This document shows, piece after piece, positions 16,114 to 23,671 of a DNA stretch of 37,079 nucleotides; position 1 is the first letter of the stretch; the number at the start of each line of letters is the position of its first letter. Position numbers and translations under genes: made by a program. Below the pieces are notes generated by a model. That model was given only the letters and a program-made list of their open reading frames with translations, searched no databases and had not been told where the DNA came from. The DNA comes from Sedimentisphaerales bacterium (GTDB lineage: Bacteria > Planctomycetota > Phycisphaerae > Sedimentisphaerales > Anaerobacaceae): contig JAUWPZ010000022.1 in NCBI GenBank assembly GCA_030611315.1, forward strand, positions 1 through 37,079, given 5' to 3'.

Positions 16114-17484
16114 ATGGCCGTGAGTGATGTTAGTAGCTGTTCGATTGATTTTGAGAAGTTTCACTCGGCGCTGCGCGAAGTAAATCTGATGAATTGTCAG
16201 GGTTTTGTGGTGCGGGTGTCGGGTCTGACGGTCGAATCTACCGGCCCGGCGGTTGGTATAGGCGAGCTGTGCGGTATCCAAATCCGCGATGGCCGACGTG
16301 TGCTGGCTGAAGTGGTTGGCTTTCAGGCAGACCGGCTTATCCTGCTGCCTTTAGAGCATATAGAGGGTATTACACCGGGCGATACGGTAACCGCACGAAC
16401 TACACCTCGCTATATCACGCTCGGCGAAGATATTCTGGGCAGAGTGATAAACGGTCTGGGAGAGCCTATCGATAATAAGGGCCCATTGGGAGGGACAGAT
16501 AAGAGGGCGTTGGATGCAGATAGTCCGCCGGCTTTGAGTCGAGAGAAAATTACCAGGCCTTTGGCTTTAGGAATCAGGTCAATAGATGGAGTATTGACCT
16601 GCGGCAGGGGACAGCGGATAGGCATTTTCTCGGGCAGCGGAATAGGCAAAAGTGTTCTTCTTGGAGATATTGCCAATTCGAGTGAGGCATCTGTTAATGT
16701 TGTGGCATTGATAGGTGAGCGCGGCCGAGAGGTTCGTGAATTTCTCGAAGGCGACCTCGGCGAGGAGGGCCTGGCACGCAGCGTAGTAGTGGTGGCTGCA
16801 TCGGATTCGCCTCCGATTCAGCGAGTAAAGGCGGCGTTTGTAGCCGTTACAATTGCCGAATACTTCAGGGATAAGGGCAGGGATGTTTTGTTTATGATGG
16901 ACTCATTAACCCGCTTCGCCCAGGCACAGCGTCAAATAGGGCTTGCGGCGGGTGAGCCGCCGGCAACAAAGGGCTATTGTCCGAGCGTTTTTTCGTTGAT
17001 GCCGAGGCTTATCGAGCGCTTGGGATGTGCCGAAAACGGCAGCATCACCGGTATTCTGACCGTACTCGTTGAGAATGATGATTTGGCAGACCCCGTGGCA
17101 GACAGCGCCAAGAGTCTGCTGGACGGCCATATTGTCCTGTCAAGGAAATTGGCTGACAGGGGACATTATCCCGCTGTGGATATTTTAGGAAGCATCAGTC
17201 GCTTGATGCCTGTAGTTGTCAGCGAAGAGCATAAGCTCGCAGCGCGGAAGCTCAAAGAGATATACGCCACCTACGTTGACGCTGAGGATTTAATCAACAT
17301 TGGGGCGTTTTCGCCGGGAAGCAATCGTCGTATTGACGGAGCGATTGCTCTGATTGACAGGATAAGCGGCTTTCTAATACAGCCTGTTCGAGATAGGACC
17401 CGCTTCGAAGAAACCGTCAGAGAGCTTATTACAATTACTAAGGTGTGGGACGAGATGCTGGGTACCAAAATGCAGGTACAATGA
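16114..17484 (+). CDS. fliI: flagellum-specific ATP synthase FliI
   Basis: The 456-residue type III export ATPase has a Walker A loop 'GIFSGSGIGKSVLLGDI', the beta-subunit-like 'ALIGERGREVREFLEGDLGEEGLARSVVVVAASDSPP', and a Walker B region 'DVLFMMDSLTRFAQAQRQIGLAAGEPPATKGYCPSVFSLMPRLIER'. The last is strongly characteristic of FliI over F1-ATPase. The protein forms a hexamer at the export gate and helps unload substrates from chaperones. It sits 3 bases after fliH. Length and motifs appear complete. Confidence 0.97.
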   Translation: MAVSDVSSCSIDFEKFHSALREVNLMNCQGFVVRVSGLTVESTGPAVGIGELCGIQIRDGRRVLAEVVGFQADRLILLPLEHIEGITPGDTVTARTTPRYITLGEDILGRVINGLGEPIDNKGPLGGTDKRALDADSPPALSREKITRPLALGIRSIDGVLTCGRGQRIGIFSGSGIGKSVLLGDIANSSEASVNVVALIGERGREVREFLEGDLGEEGLARSVVVVAASDSPPIQRVKAAFVAVTIAEYFRDKGRDVLFMMDSLTRFAQAQRQIGLAAGEPPATKGYCPSVFSLMPRLIERLGCAENGSITGILTVLVENDDLADPVADSAKSLLDGHIVLSRKLADRGHYPAVDILGSISRLMPVVVSEEHKLAARKLKEIYATYVDAEDLINIGAFSPGSNRRIDGAIALIDRISGFLIQPVRDRTRFEETVRELITITKVWDEMLGTKMQVQ

Positions 17485-17492
17485 CTTAAAAA

Positions 17493-17560
17493 AGACCAGA
17501 GACCGCAGAGGCAAGACCAGAATCCTGGGTCTTGAGTCTCGGGTCTTGTGTCTTGGGTAT
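17493..17560 (+). repeat. heptanucleotide repeats with hairpin between fliI and fliJ
   Basis: From 17527 the sequence runs in 7-base units (GTCTTGA, GTCTCGG, GTCTTGT, GTCTTGG). The left half (17493-17520) contains the opposite orientation (AAGACC, GAGACC). CAAGACC pairs with GGTCTTG across an 8-base loop. It fills almost the whole fliI-fliJ gap. Confidence 0.65.
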
Positions 17561-17564
17561 TCAA

Positions 17565-18017
17565 ATGAAACGGTTTGTATGGCGTTTGCAGCGTGTCCTT
17601 GACATAAAGACAAAGGAAGAACAGAAAAAAAGAACAGAACTGCTTAAGCTGACCGAAGAGCTGGCTGAAGCACGAGGCCAATTGCTGATTCGGCAGAGAA
17701 TACTGGAGGATATAATCGATGGTTTGAGCGGCGAAGAGCCCAGGGAACGATTAGGCGAACAGGAGTTATTCCTGAGGTATTCGGCGACAACGGATGAGCA
17801 GATAAAGAAGCTCAAAGATAGAATACAGGAGCTTGAATCACGGCAGAGAGAGAAGATTGCAGAGGTTTTGGAAGCAAGAAGGTTTAAGGAAGGTTTGGAG
17901 AAATTACGAGTTGAGGCAAAAGCGCAGTTTATAAAAGAGCAGGAGAAGCTTGAGCAGAAAGAGTTGGACGAGGTGGCCTCGGTCTCATTTGCTCGAAAGA
18001 TGCTGACGGCAAGGTAG
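17565..18017 (+). CDS. fliJ: flagellar export protein FliJ
   Basis: The protein is 150 residues from ATG 17565 and starts MKRFVWRLQRVLDIKTKEEQKKRTELLKLTEELAEARGQ. It is continuous charged coiled coil to its end, matching FliJ ('m..F.frLe.vL..k...e'). FliJ is the stalk-like escort that sits in the FliI ring and contacts FlhA. Position after fliI supports this. An upstream in-frame start at 17532 would translate the heptamer repeat and is rejected. The Shine-Dalgarno is weak (GGGT), which could mean the repeat insertion changed its translation. Confidence 0.88.
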   Translation: MKRFVWRLQRVLDIKTKEEQKKRTELLKLTEELAEARGQLLIRQRILEDIIDGLSGEEPRERLGEQELFLRYSATTDEQIKKLKDRIQELESRQREKIAEVLEARRFKEGLEKLRVEAKAQFIKEQEKLEQKELDEVASVSFARKMLTAR

Positions 18018-18058
18018 AATTTGCAACGACAAGGATTGCAGGTTTTGTGACATTCTGG

Positions 18059-18074
18059 CCTGCGATTTCGCAGG
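18059..18074 (+). other. small perfect hairpin between fliJ and the MotE-like gene
   Basis: CCTGCG-ATTT-CGCAGG forms a 6-bp stem with a 4-base loop and no U-run. It lies in the 103-base gap between fliJ and the next gene. Function is unknown; possible RNA processing or attenuation. Confidence 0.35.
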
Positions 18075-18120
18075 ATGTGGTCTTATGGAAATACGGTAGC
18101 TCGAAATTAGGAGAGAAACA

Positions 18121-18837
18121 GTGGGCAAGAAACAAATAATAATCATAGCGGCGGCGGGATTGGTAAGCTTTGTGGGGATGTTTGCCTTCGCACGGTTCAC
18201 CGGAGGCCCCTCGAAGGCCCGGGGTGATGAGGTAAATGAGCAGGCAGCGGGTATGGAAGCCGAGTTGCAATCCTCACAGCCTCAAGCCGGCCCGTTAGGT
18301 GCTGTTGACGCCGACCGGAGCAGTCCGAAAAATATGACAGAAAAGCAGCTCCGAAATCTTGTCTATGAGGTTCGGGAAAAGATGCGTGAGTATAACAACA
18401 AGCTGCAGGCCCTTGGGGTGCGGGAGCAGAGATTACAGGTGGCTCAGGATATGCTGAAAGAGGACATCGAGAACCTCGATAATCTGAGAGTCGAACTTGC
18501 GTCAATCGTTGTCGGTCTAAAGCAAGAGCGGGATAAGCTCCTTAAGAGCAGGATTGAGATTGACAAGACAGAAAAGGACAACCTGGTGTCGATAGCTGCT
18601 GCTTATGACAAGATGGATTCGAGCAGTGCCGGGAAAATAATAGCAAGTCTGTGTGTGAGCCAAACGCAAAAAGGTGGAGCTGTAGCGGAGGGCAGCAGCT
18701 TTGAGGATGCCGTGAAGATTCTGCACTATATGACCGAAAGGACCAAAGCCAAGTTATTGGCGGAAGTGGTCACTACCGAGCCCAAACTTGCAGCGGTTCT
18801 GTGCCAGAGGTTAAAACAAATAGTCGAAGGACAATAG
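18121..18837 (+). CDS. MotE-like / MgtE-N-domain flagellar protein
   Basis: The 238-residue protein starts at GTG 18121 after AGGAGAG. It has one N-terminal membrane segment (about residues 5-24, IIIIAAAGLVSFVGMFAFARF). A long coiled coil follows at about 70-160 (LRNLVYEVREKMREYNNKLQALGVREQRLQVAQDMLKEDIENL). A small helical domain at about 160-238 (VSIAAAYDKMDSSSAGKIIASL... KAKLLAEVVTTEPKLAAVLCQRLKQIV) is of the MgtE-N/FliG-N type. This order is that of MotE, a periplasmic-facing chaperone or stabiliser for stator or motor proteins. The position between fliJ and motA agrees. The exact role in this lineage is inferred. Confidence 0.75.
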   Translation: MGKKQIIIIAAAGLVSFVGMFAFARFTGGPSKARGDEVNEQAAGMEAELQSSQPQAGPLGAVDADRSSPKNMTEKQLRNLVYEVREKMREYNNKLQALGVREQRLQVAQDMLKEDIENLDNLRVELASIVVGLKQERDKLLKSRIEIDKTEKDNLVSIAAAYDKMDSSSAGKIIASLCVSQTQKGGAVAEGSSFEDAVKILHYMTERTKAKLLAEVVTTEPKLAAVLCQRLKQIVEGQ

Positions 18838-18841
18838 TTGC

Positions 18842-19612
18842 ATGGATATCGCAACGATAGTAGGAATACTCCTTGGATTTGTAGTCATTATTGGTGCCAT
18901 TGTTGCCGGTGGTGGTTGGCAGATGTTTATCCATATTCCTTCATTGGCCATTACGGTAGGAGGGATGCTCTGTGCTACACTGATACATTTTTCGCTCCCG
19001 CAGTTTTTGGGGATATTCTCGATAATTAAGAAGACGGTTGTTTCGAAAATACCGTCCCAGTCGGAGCTGATTCAAAAAATGGTCAACATGGCTGCTATCA
19101 ACAGACGTGACGGGGCGTTGGCTTTGGAGCAGGAGATTCACGACATAAGTGATTTGTTCTTCGTCAAAGGCTTGCAGATGCTTGTTGACGGCCAGGAATC
19201 TGAGTCAATCAGGGACCTTATGTCCCTGGAAATCCAGAACCTTCAGTACCGCCATTCAACGGGCAAAAAGATTTTGGAGTTTATGGGAGCGGCGGCCCCT
19301 GCTTTTGGGATGATAGGCACACTTATTGGTCTGGTCCAAATGCTCAGAAATCTCTCGTCGCCTGACGCCATCGGCGGGGGAATGGCGGTGGCTTTGCTTA
19401 CCACTTTTTATGGGGCGTTATCGGCAAACTTGATTTTTATCCCATTAGCGGGCAAGTTAGGGATTTATTCCAAAGCGGAGACCACCGCAAAGGAAATGAT
19501 TGTCGAAGGTGTTTGTGCAATTGCGCAAGGTGATAATCCGACCGCTGTTCGAGAAAAGATGCAGGCATTCGTTTCGCAGGGCAGGCGGGAAGAAGTAAAG
19601 GTTAATATATAA
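18842..19612 (+). CDS. motA: flagellar motor stator protein MotA
   Basis: The 256-residue protein has four membrane helices. TM1 is about 4-24 (IVGILLGFVVIIGAIVAGGG) and TM2 about 30-50 (IPSLAITVGGMLCATLIHF). A cytoplasmic loop carries charged residues thought to meet FliG. TM3 and TM4 are at about 150-205 (FMGAAAPAFGMIGTLIGLVQML; GGMAVALLTTFYGALSANLIFIPLAGKL). The motifs 'P.fGMiGTLiGLv.mL' and 'A.A..TT.YG...AN....P' identify MotA/PomA. Its stop shares one base with the motB start (TAATG), so the two are translationally coupled. Confidence 0.95.
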   Translation: MDIATIVGILLGFVVIIGAIVAGGGWQMFIHIPSLAITVGGMLCATLIHFSLPQFLGIFSIIKKTVVSKIPSQSELIQKMVNMAAINRRDGALALEQEIHDISDLFFVKGLQMLVDGQESESIRDLMSLEIQNLQYRHSTGKKILEFMGAAAPAFGMIGTLIGLVQMLRNLSSPDAIGGGMAVALLTTFYGALSANLIFIPLAGKLGIYSKAETTAKEMIVEGVCAIAQGDNPTAVREKMQAFVSQGRREEVKVNI

Positions 19613-20319
19613 TGGGACGCGGGAAGAAACAAGCCGAAGCGGATGAAGCTCCGGGTGCGCCGGAATGGATGGTAACTTTCAGTGATTGTATGACGCTTCT
19701 GTTGACGTTCTTTGTGCTGCTTTTGAGTTTTTCGTCTTTTGATGACAGGATTTTTCGGAAATTAAAGATCATCTTTTCCGATAACATGGATACCGTCAAT
19801 ACGGCAAAGCGGGAGAATAAAGACGCATTTCTGCCTACGGAGCAAATCGAACCGACAATAGAGCTGGAGCGAGGCAGCGAGAAGCCTACTTTAACTAAAG
19901 GGGTGAATGATGGCTTAAAAGAAGAGACGGAACCTGTAAATTTTCGCCGCCGGAAGGTATTTCTAATCCCATCCGAAAAGATTTTTTGGGGCAAAGGCAG
20001 GGCTATTTCGTCTGAGGGGCGAAATATTATGACTATTATGGCGTCATTCTTAAAGGAAGTGCCCAGCCGGGTGGTTATCAGTGAAAACGGCCCGCCGGAT
20101 GATAAGAGCAGCGAACATTTTGGTCTGCCGCGGGCATGGGCCGTTATGAACTATCTTACGACAAACCGGAACCTTGACGAAAAGCAGTTCAGCATCTCGG
20201 CGGTAAGCACTCTCGATGCTCGATACTCGATGCTGGATACTCGTCGAGAATCAAGAATCGAGAATCAAGAATCGAGAATACTCGAGATAGTTTTATTGGA
20301 ACGGAGCGTTTACAATTGA
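19612..20319 (+). CDS. motB: flagellar motor protein MotB, first of two
   Basis: The 235-residue protein begins with a short charged tail, then 'PEWMVTFSDCMTLLLTFFVLLLSFSSFD', the single MotB membrane helix with the proton-binding aspartate (D25). A periplasmic domain at about 120-205 (FLIPSEKIFWGKGRAISSEGRNIMTIMASFL... LPRAWAVMNYLTT) is a divergent OmpA/MotB peptidoglycan-binding fold. The last roughly 35 residues are encoded by heptanucleotide repeats and are not conserved in character (ARYSMLDTRRESRIENQESR). It overlaps motA by one base and the next motB by four. Confidence 0.88.
   Translation: MGRGKKQAEADEAPGAPEWMVTFSDCMTLLLTFFVLLLSFSSFDDRIFRKLKIIFSDNMDTVNTAKRENKDAFLPTEQIEPTIELERGSEKPTLTKGVNDGLKEETEPVNFRRRKVFLIPSEKIFWGKGRAISSEGRNIMTIMASFLKEVPSRVVISENGPPDDKSSEHFGLPRAWAVMNYLTTNRNLDEKQFSISAVSTLDARYSMLDTRRESRIENQESRILEIVLLERSVYN
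20208..20290 (+). repeat. heptanucleotide repeat cluster inside the 3' end of motB
   Basis: CTCGATG, CTCGATA, CTCGATG, CTGGATA is followed by GAGAATC, AAGAATC, GAGAATC, AAGAATC, GAGAATA: two blocks of 7-base units in opposite sense (TCGA-centred), within open reading frame. Confidence 0.75.
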
Positions 20320-21125
20320 GGGGTCAGCGTCAGCTAATTGAGGATGAAGGTGCAAAAGTACCGGCGTATATCGTTACGTTTTCCGATATGGTAACGCTGC
20401 TCCTGACATTCTTTGTGATGCTGCTGAGCCTGGCGAATATCCAGGACCCGGAGTTATTTAACATGGGGCGAAACTCCTTTTGGGAATCGGTTAGAGGACT
20501 CGGGCTCGGACTGCTTTACGGCAGAGAGCAAAAACCTGATTTCGGCAGCGTGAAAATCAAGTATTTCGTAAGCGGCCCTGACAAGTTTTTCGAGGATAGA
20601 ACCATAGATGCAAAGGAAGAAGAAATTCGTCGTTTTTTTAAGAATCTAAGCCGGTCTATGAAGAGCACGCCTTCGCAAATAGTCGCGGAAAAAACCAATT
20701 TTTCAATAACCAATATTCACTTTGGCGCCGGTGAAGCAAACCTGAATGGTTCGGCAAAGCGGTACATACGCGAATTTTGCGCCCCATTGCAGCAGGCTCG
20801 CGGCACAAGGGGCGTAAATTTTTATGTGCTGGGTCTGGCTTCTGATGAGGCAACCAGGCAAGAGCAGTGGATTCTCTCAGCGAAGCGGGCTGAAGTGGTG
20901 GCGGGGTTCTTGCAGGATACCCTGAGGGCGGGTTTGAAGGAGGGAAACAGTGCATTTAATGACCAACTGCCCGGATGGCGTGTTTATTCGTGGGGGGCGG
21001 GACCAGGCGGCGATTGGGTGGGCAGAGACAGCCCGGTTTCCAAACAGTCGCAGATATTAATCGCTGTCTTGAGGACGGAAAATCTGAAAACTATACCCTT
21101 CAGGGTAGTAAATTCCCGCGAGTAA
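20316..21125 (+). CDS. motB: flagellar motor protein MotB, second paralogue
   Basis: The 269-residue protein starts at TTG 20316, whose bases overlap the TGA of the preceding gene; GGAG lies about 10 bases upstream. Near its N-terminus 'VPAYIVTFSDMVTLLLTFFVMLLSLAN' is a MotB membrane helix with the key aspartate (D24). The periplasmic domain (about 120-260) contains 'NIHFGAGEANLNGSAKRYIREFCAPL', 'FYVLGLASDE' and 'LSAKRAEVVAGFLQDTL', which fit the OmpA-like peptidoglycan-binding fold. It differs strongly from the first MotB outside the helix. The pair may form a mixed B-subunit stator with one MotA, or one may be a regulator. Confidence 0.85.
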   Translation: MRGQRQLIEDEGAKVPAYIVTFSDMVTLLLTFFVMLLSLANIQDPELFNMGRNSFWESVRGLGLGLLYGREQKPDFGSVKIKYFVSGPDKFFEDRTIDAKEEEIRRFFKNLSRSMKSTPSQIVAEKTNFSITNIHFGAGEANLNGSAKRYIREFCAPLQQARGTRGVNFYVLGLASDEATRQEQWILSAKRAEVVAGFLQDTLRAGLKEGNSAFNDQLPGWRVYSWGAGPGGDWVGRDSPVSKQSQILIAVLRTENLKTIPFRVVNSRE

Positions 21126-21176
21126 GATTGTAACTTATTGTTCTAAAGGCACTACCTGTGGCACAAGTTACTCGCG
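21117..21176 (+). terminator. inverted repeat at the end of the flagellar operon
   Basis: CGCGAGTAA (21117-21125, including the motB stop) pairs with TTACTCGCG (21168-21176). A 14-base palindrome CCCGCCGCGGCGGG follows near 21179-21192. There is no clear T-run, so terminator status is tentative. The rest of 21193-21458 has no gene. Confidence 0.35.
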
Positions 21177-21322
21177 AACCCGCCGCGGCGGGAGAAATTT
21201 CAACTGAGAGCAATATAAATAAATCCCACATGCGGAGATTGCTGGAACAGCACATAGGGCACTTATAATAATTATAGTTAAAAAGAGCCGATGTTTTGAT
21301 AGTTTGACTAAACTATAAGGTT

Positions 21323-21352
21323 TCTGGATTCCCGCTTTCGCGGGAATGACAT
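21323..21352. repeat. dispersed 'VIPAKAGIQ'-type palindromic repeat
   Basis: ATTCCCGC-TTTC-GCGGGAAT (21328-21347) within TCTGGATTCCCGC... GGAATGACAT is the commonly dispersed intergenic palindrome. It also forms the core of the MITE-like element at 236-390. Confidence 0.7.
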
Positions 21353-21458
21353 TAACGGCCAATCGGCTTTAATTAACTGAATTTGATATTATAGGGTGCT
21401 CGTTATCTTTGCGGGTAAAGTCTTGTCATTTCGATGGGAATCGCTTTTGTCAAAATCC

Positions 21459-22580
21459 CTACAAGTTGTTATCCATAGCTTCGGCAAGTGTTTTGCAGAC
21501 AGTCGCGACCTGGTCCCTGGCCAGATTGTTGTGGAACGGCAGAGCGATAGTGCTTTTGCAAACCGAATCGGTAACGGGGAAATCGCCCTGCTTATAGCCG
21601 AATCGCTCGACCATAAACGGCTGCAATTGTACAGGTGGAAAATAATTGCTGACCTGAATCTTTTTGTCTTTCATTGCCTCGAGAATTCTGTCCCGCTGCT
21701 CTAAGGTGAATCGGTCTGCGAGGCGGACAACAAAGACAAACCAGCTTATCTCGCAGCCGTCCGGCTCGGCAGGCACTATCAATCTGTCGTCGCCGGCGAG
21801 CATTTCCTGATACCAGGTTGCGACCTGCCGGCGTTTGGCCTTGATTTCGTCTATTCTCGATAGCTGCGCAATTCCAAGCGCGCAATTTATGTCGCTGAGC
21901 CTGTAGTTATAGCCTAATCGTTCGTGTCCCAGCCAGCCGCCGCCCTTGCCTCTGCCCTGGTTGCGGAGCGAGATGCACATATCGGCCAGGTCGTCGTCGT
22001 CGGTCAATATCATTCCGCCCTCGCCGGTGGTTATCTGTTTATTGGGATAAAAGGCAAATACACTCATCGTGCCGAAAGTCCCCGCCTTTTTTCCATTCAA
22101 CGCCGAACCCAGGGCCTCACAGCTATCTTCGATTACGGGAAGATTGTGTTTTTCAGCGATGTCGCAGACCTTGTCAAAACCTGCAGGATTGCCGAAGACT
22201 TCAACCGGCAGTATCGCCTTTGTTCTGTCGGTGATTTTGGATTCGATTTGCGCAGGGTCGATGTTCAAACTTACCGGGTCTATATCAACGAAGACGGGCC
22301 TGGCGCCGGTCATCATAATGGATGTTGCAGAGGCAATGAAAGTGAACGGCGTAGTGATGACCTCATCGTCCTGTCCGATTCCCAGCGCCAGCATACACAA
22401 AAACAGGCCGCTGGTCCCGCTGTTGACGGCCACGGCTCGTTTTGTGCCGATGTACTCGGTGAAGGCCCGCTCGAATTGGCCGAGCTTTGGACCGAGGGAG
22501 AGATTGTTACTTCGAAGCACGGCACAGACGGCTTCGACTTCTTTTTCGGTTATATCCGGCCGCGACAGATATATCTGCAT
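21459..22580 (-). CDS. DegT/DnrJ/EryC1/StrS-family PLP-dependent sugar aminotransferase
   Basis: The 373-residue protein opens 'IYLSRPDITEKEVEAVCAVLRSNNLSLGPKLGQFERAFTEYIG' and has 'AVNSGTSGLFLCMLALGIG' (phosphate contact) and 'PVIEDSCEALGS' (PLP ring aspartate). 'AFYPNKQITTGEGGMI' contains the Schiff-base lysine K181. 'GYNYRLSDINCALGIAQL' is a family signature. These enzymes transfer an amino group to nucleotide-linked keto-sugars for amino-sugars of glycans and O-antigens. AGAGGAG precedes the ATG at ideal distance. It lies beside the flagellar operon in the opposite direction. Supplying amino-sugars to the nearby transferases is an attractive but unproven idea. Confidence 0.92.
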   Translation of the reverse strand: MQIYLSRPDITEKEVEAVCAVLRSNNLSLGPKLGQFERAFTEYIGTKRAVAVNSGTSGLFLCMLALGIGQDDEVITTPFTFIASATSIMMTGARPVFVDIDPVSLNIDPAQIESKITDRTKAILPVEVFGNPAGFDKVCDIAEKHNLPVIEDSCEALGSALNGKKAGTFGTMSVFAFYPNKQITTGEGGMILTDDDDLADMCISLRNQGRGKGGGWLGHERLGYNYRLSDINCALGIAQLSRIDEIKAKRRQVATWYQEMLAGDDRLIVPAEPDGCEISWFVFVVRLADRFTLEQRDRILEAMKDKKIQVSNYFPPVQLQPFMVERFGYKQGDFPVTDSVCKSTIALPFHNNLARDQVATVCKTLAEAMDNNL

Positions 22581-22611
22581 AAGAAACTCCTCTGCGAAAA
22601 ACGCAAGAGTA

Positions 22612-22716
22612 AAAGTGCCTAAATTGTTTAAAGTGAGCTAAAGTGCCTAAAGTAAAACAAACAATAATCAATTCTCCAAAGGTCCAACTTTAGACACTTT
22701 AGACTTTAGGCACTTA
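22612..22716. repeat. heptanucleotide repeats forming a long inverted repeat
   Basis: AAGTGCCTAAAGT (22641-22653) is exactly complementary to ACTTTAGGCACTT (22703-22715). Around the right arm ACTTTAG is repeated three times. The element lies between the divergent DegT and HTH genes. The remaining 22717-22971 shows no gene or clear promoter. Confidence 0.7.
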
Positions 22717-22971
22717 CAACTTCTATATTTTACGGTCTGCAGCGGATAAATCAAAATATTTTTCGCGCATTTGGCGTCTCGGCGTGACAAGGGGCTGTTG
22801 CTTTGTGATGTTTTGCCTTTTGCAGGAGCCGGCGGCACTTATAGGACGCAGCCTTACACAAACAGTTGCTTATTTGCAGCTAAGCTGGAAATTGGCGTTT
22901 CTACGTTAAACAATCCTCGATTACAACCGAAGAAGGATATGGTAAATATACAGAGTGATGGGAATCAAGAA

Positions 22972-23550
22972 ATGGCAAAAGGTAAGAACGTACTGACGAC
23001 AGGCGACGTAGCCAGGATTTGTAACGTTGCTCCTCGGACGGTTTCGAAGTGGTTTGATAACGGCCAACTGAAAGGTTATCGCATACCCGGCAGCAAGGAC
23101 CGCAGAATTCCCGTCGGCGAGCTGATTCGTTTTATGAAGGTGCATAATATGCCTACGGCGGCGTTGCCGGCAGGCAGAATTCGGGTCCTGATTGTTGACA
23201 CGAACAGAGATGCGGTTTCTCTTTTGGCTGAGAGTTTGCAGGGCAATGGCGATTACGAGGTGCGAACCGTCCGGAGCAATTTCGAGACGGGCGCAGTCGC
23301 CCAGAAGTTCGCTCCCCATGTTTTGTTGGTGAACCTTTTAGCTAATGGAATAGATGCGACAGGTATTTGCAAAAGCATCCGTGAAGATGAGGATTTGCAA
23401 ACCATCAAGATTATAGCCCTTGCGAACGGCTTGAGTGATTCGGAGTCGGCGGCACTGCTGCTGAAGGGTTTTGACGGACATGTATCGAGCTGGACTGATG
23501 CCGCCGAGATCATCAAGAAGATTGAAGAGGCAACCGCGATAATCTATTAA
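22972..23550 (+). CDS. helix-turn-helix protein with degenerate receiver domain
   Basis: The protein is 192 residues from ATG 22972. An ATG at 22939 would add 11 residues but its GAAGG is too close. Residues 7-60 are a MerR/excisionase-like winged helix (LTTGDVARICNVAPRTVSKWFDNGQLKGYRIPGSKDRRIPVGELIRFM). Residues 69-185 look like a response-regulator receiver (RVLIVDTNRDAVSLLAESL... PHVLLVNLLANGIDATGICKSIR... IKIIALANG). The phospho-acceptor position appears to be Asn (N121) and the usual acidic pair is VDT, so ordinary phosphorylation is unlikely. It probably binds DNA and responds by another route. Targets are unknown; neighbours are convergent pseudopilins and divergent DegT. Confidence 0.8.
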   Translation: MAKGKNVLTTGDVARICNVAPRTVSKWFDNGQLKGYRIPGSKDRRIPVGELIRFMKVHNMPTAALPAGRIRVLIVDTNRDAVSLLAESLQGNGDYEVRTVRSNFETGAVAQKFAPHVLLVNLLANGIDATGICKSIREDEDLQTIKIIALANGLSDSESAALLLKGFDGHVSSWTDAAEIIKKIEEATAIIY

Positions 23551-23623
23551 TCCCGTACCTCTCGAAGTTTCCCTTGGGCCCGGCAGGTGGCGGGGCGTTT
23601 TTGTCCTGAGGGTGGGCCGGAAT

Positions 23624-23651
23624 AAAAGCCCGGTCTGTTGGGCCGGCTTTT
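23624..23651 (+). terminator. bidirectional rho-independent terminator
   Basis: AAAAGCCCGG (23624-23633) pairs with CCGGCTTTT (23643-23651) with one bulged base, giving an A-tract and a T-tract on either side. It lies between the convergent HTH gene and the last pseudopilin gene. A further T-run is at about 23664-23671. Confidence 0.7.
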
Positions 23652-23671
23652 GGGGGATAATGGTTGTTTTT

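Noticed and set aside
20208-20290. Possible CRISPR-like array
   Set aside because: Units are 7 bases with no spacers of regular size, so it is a simple heptamer cluster.
21158-21175. TGTGGCACAAGTTACTCGC as a sigma-54 promoter
   Set aside because: The -12 TTGC element is missing at the right spacing.
21168-21362. Minus-strand frame containing VIPAKAGIQ
   Set aside because: The peptide is the translation of a dispersed palindromic repeat, not a gene.
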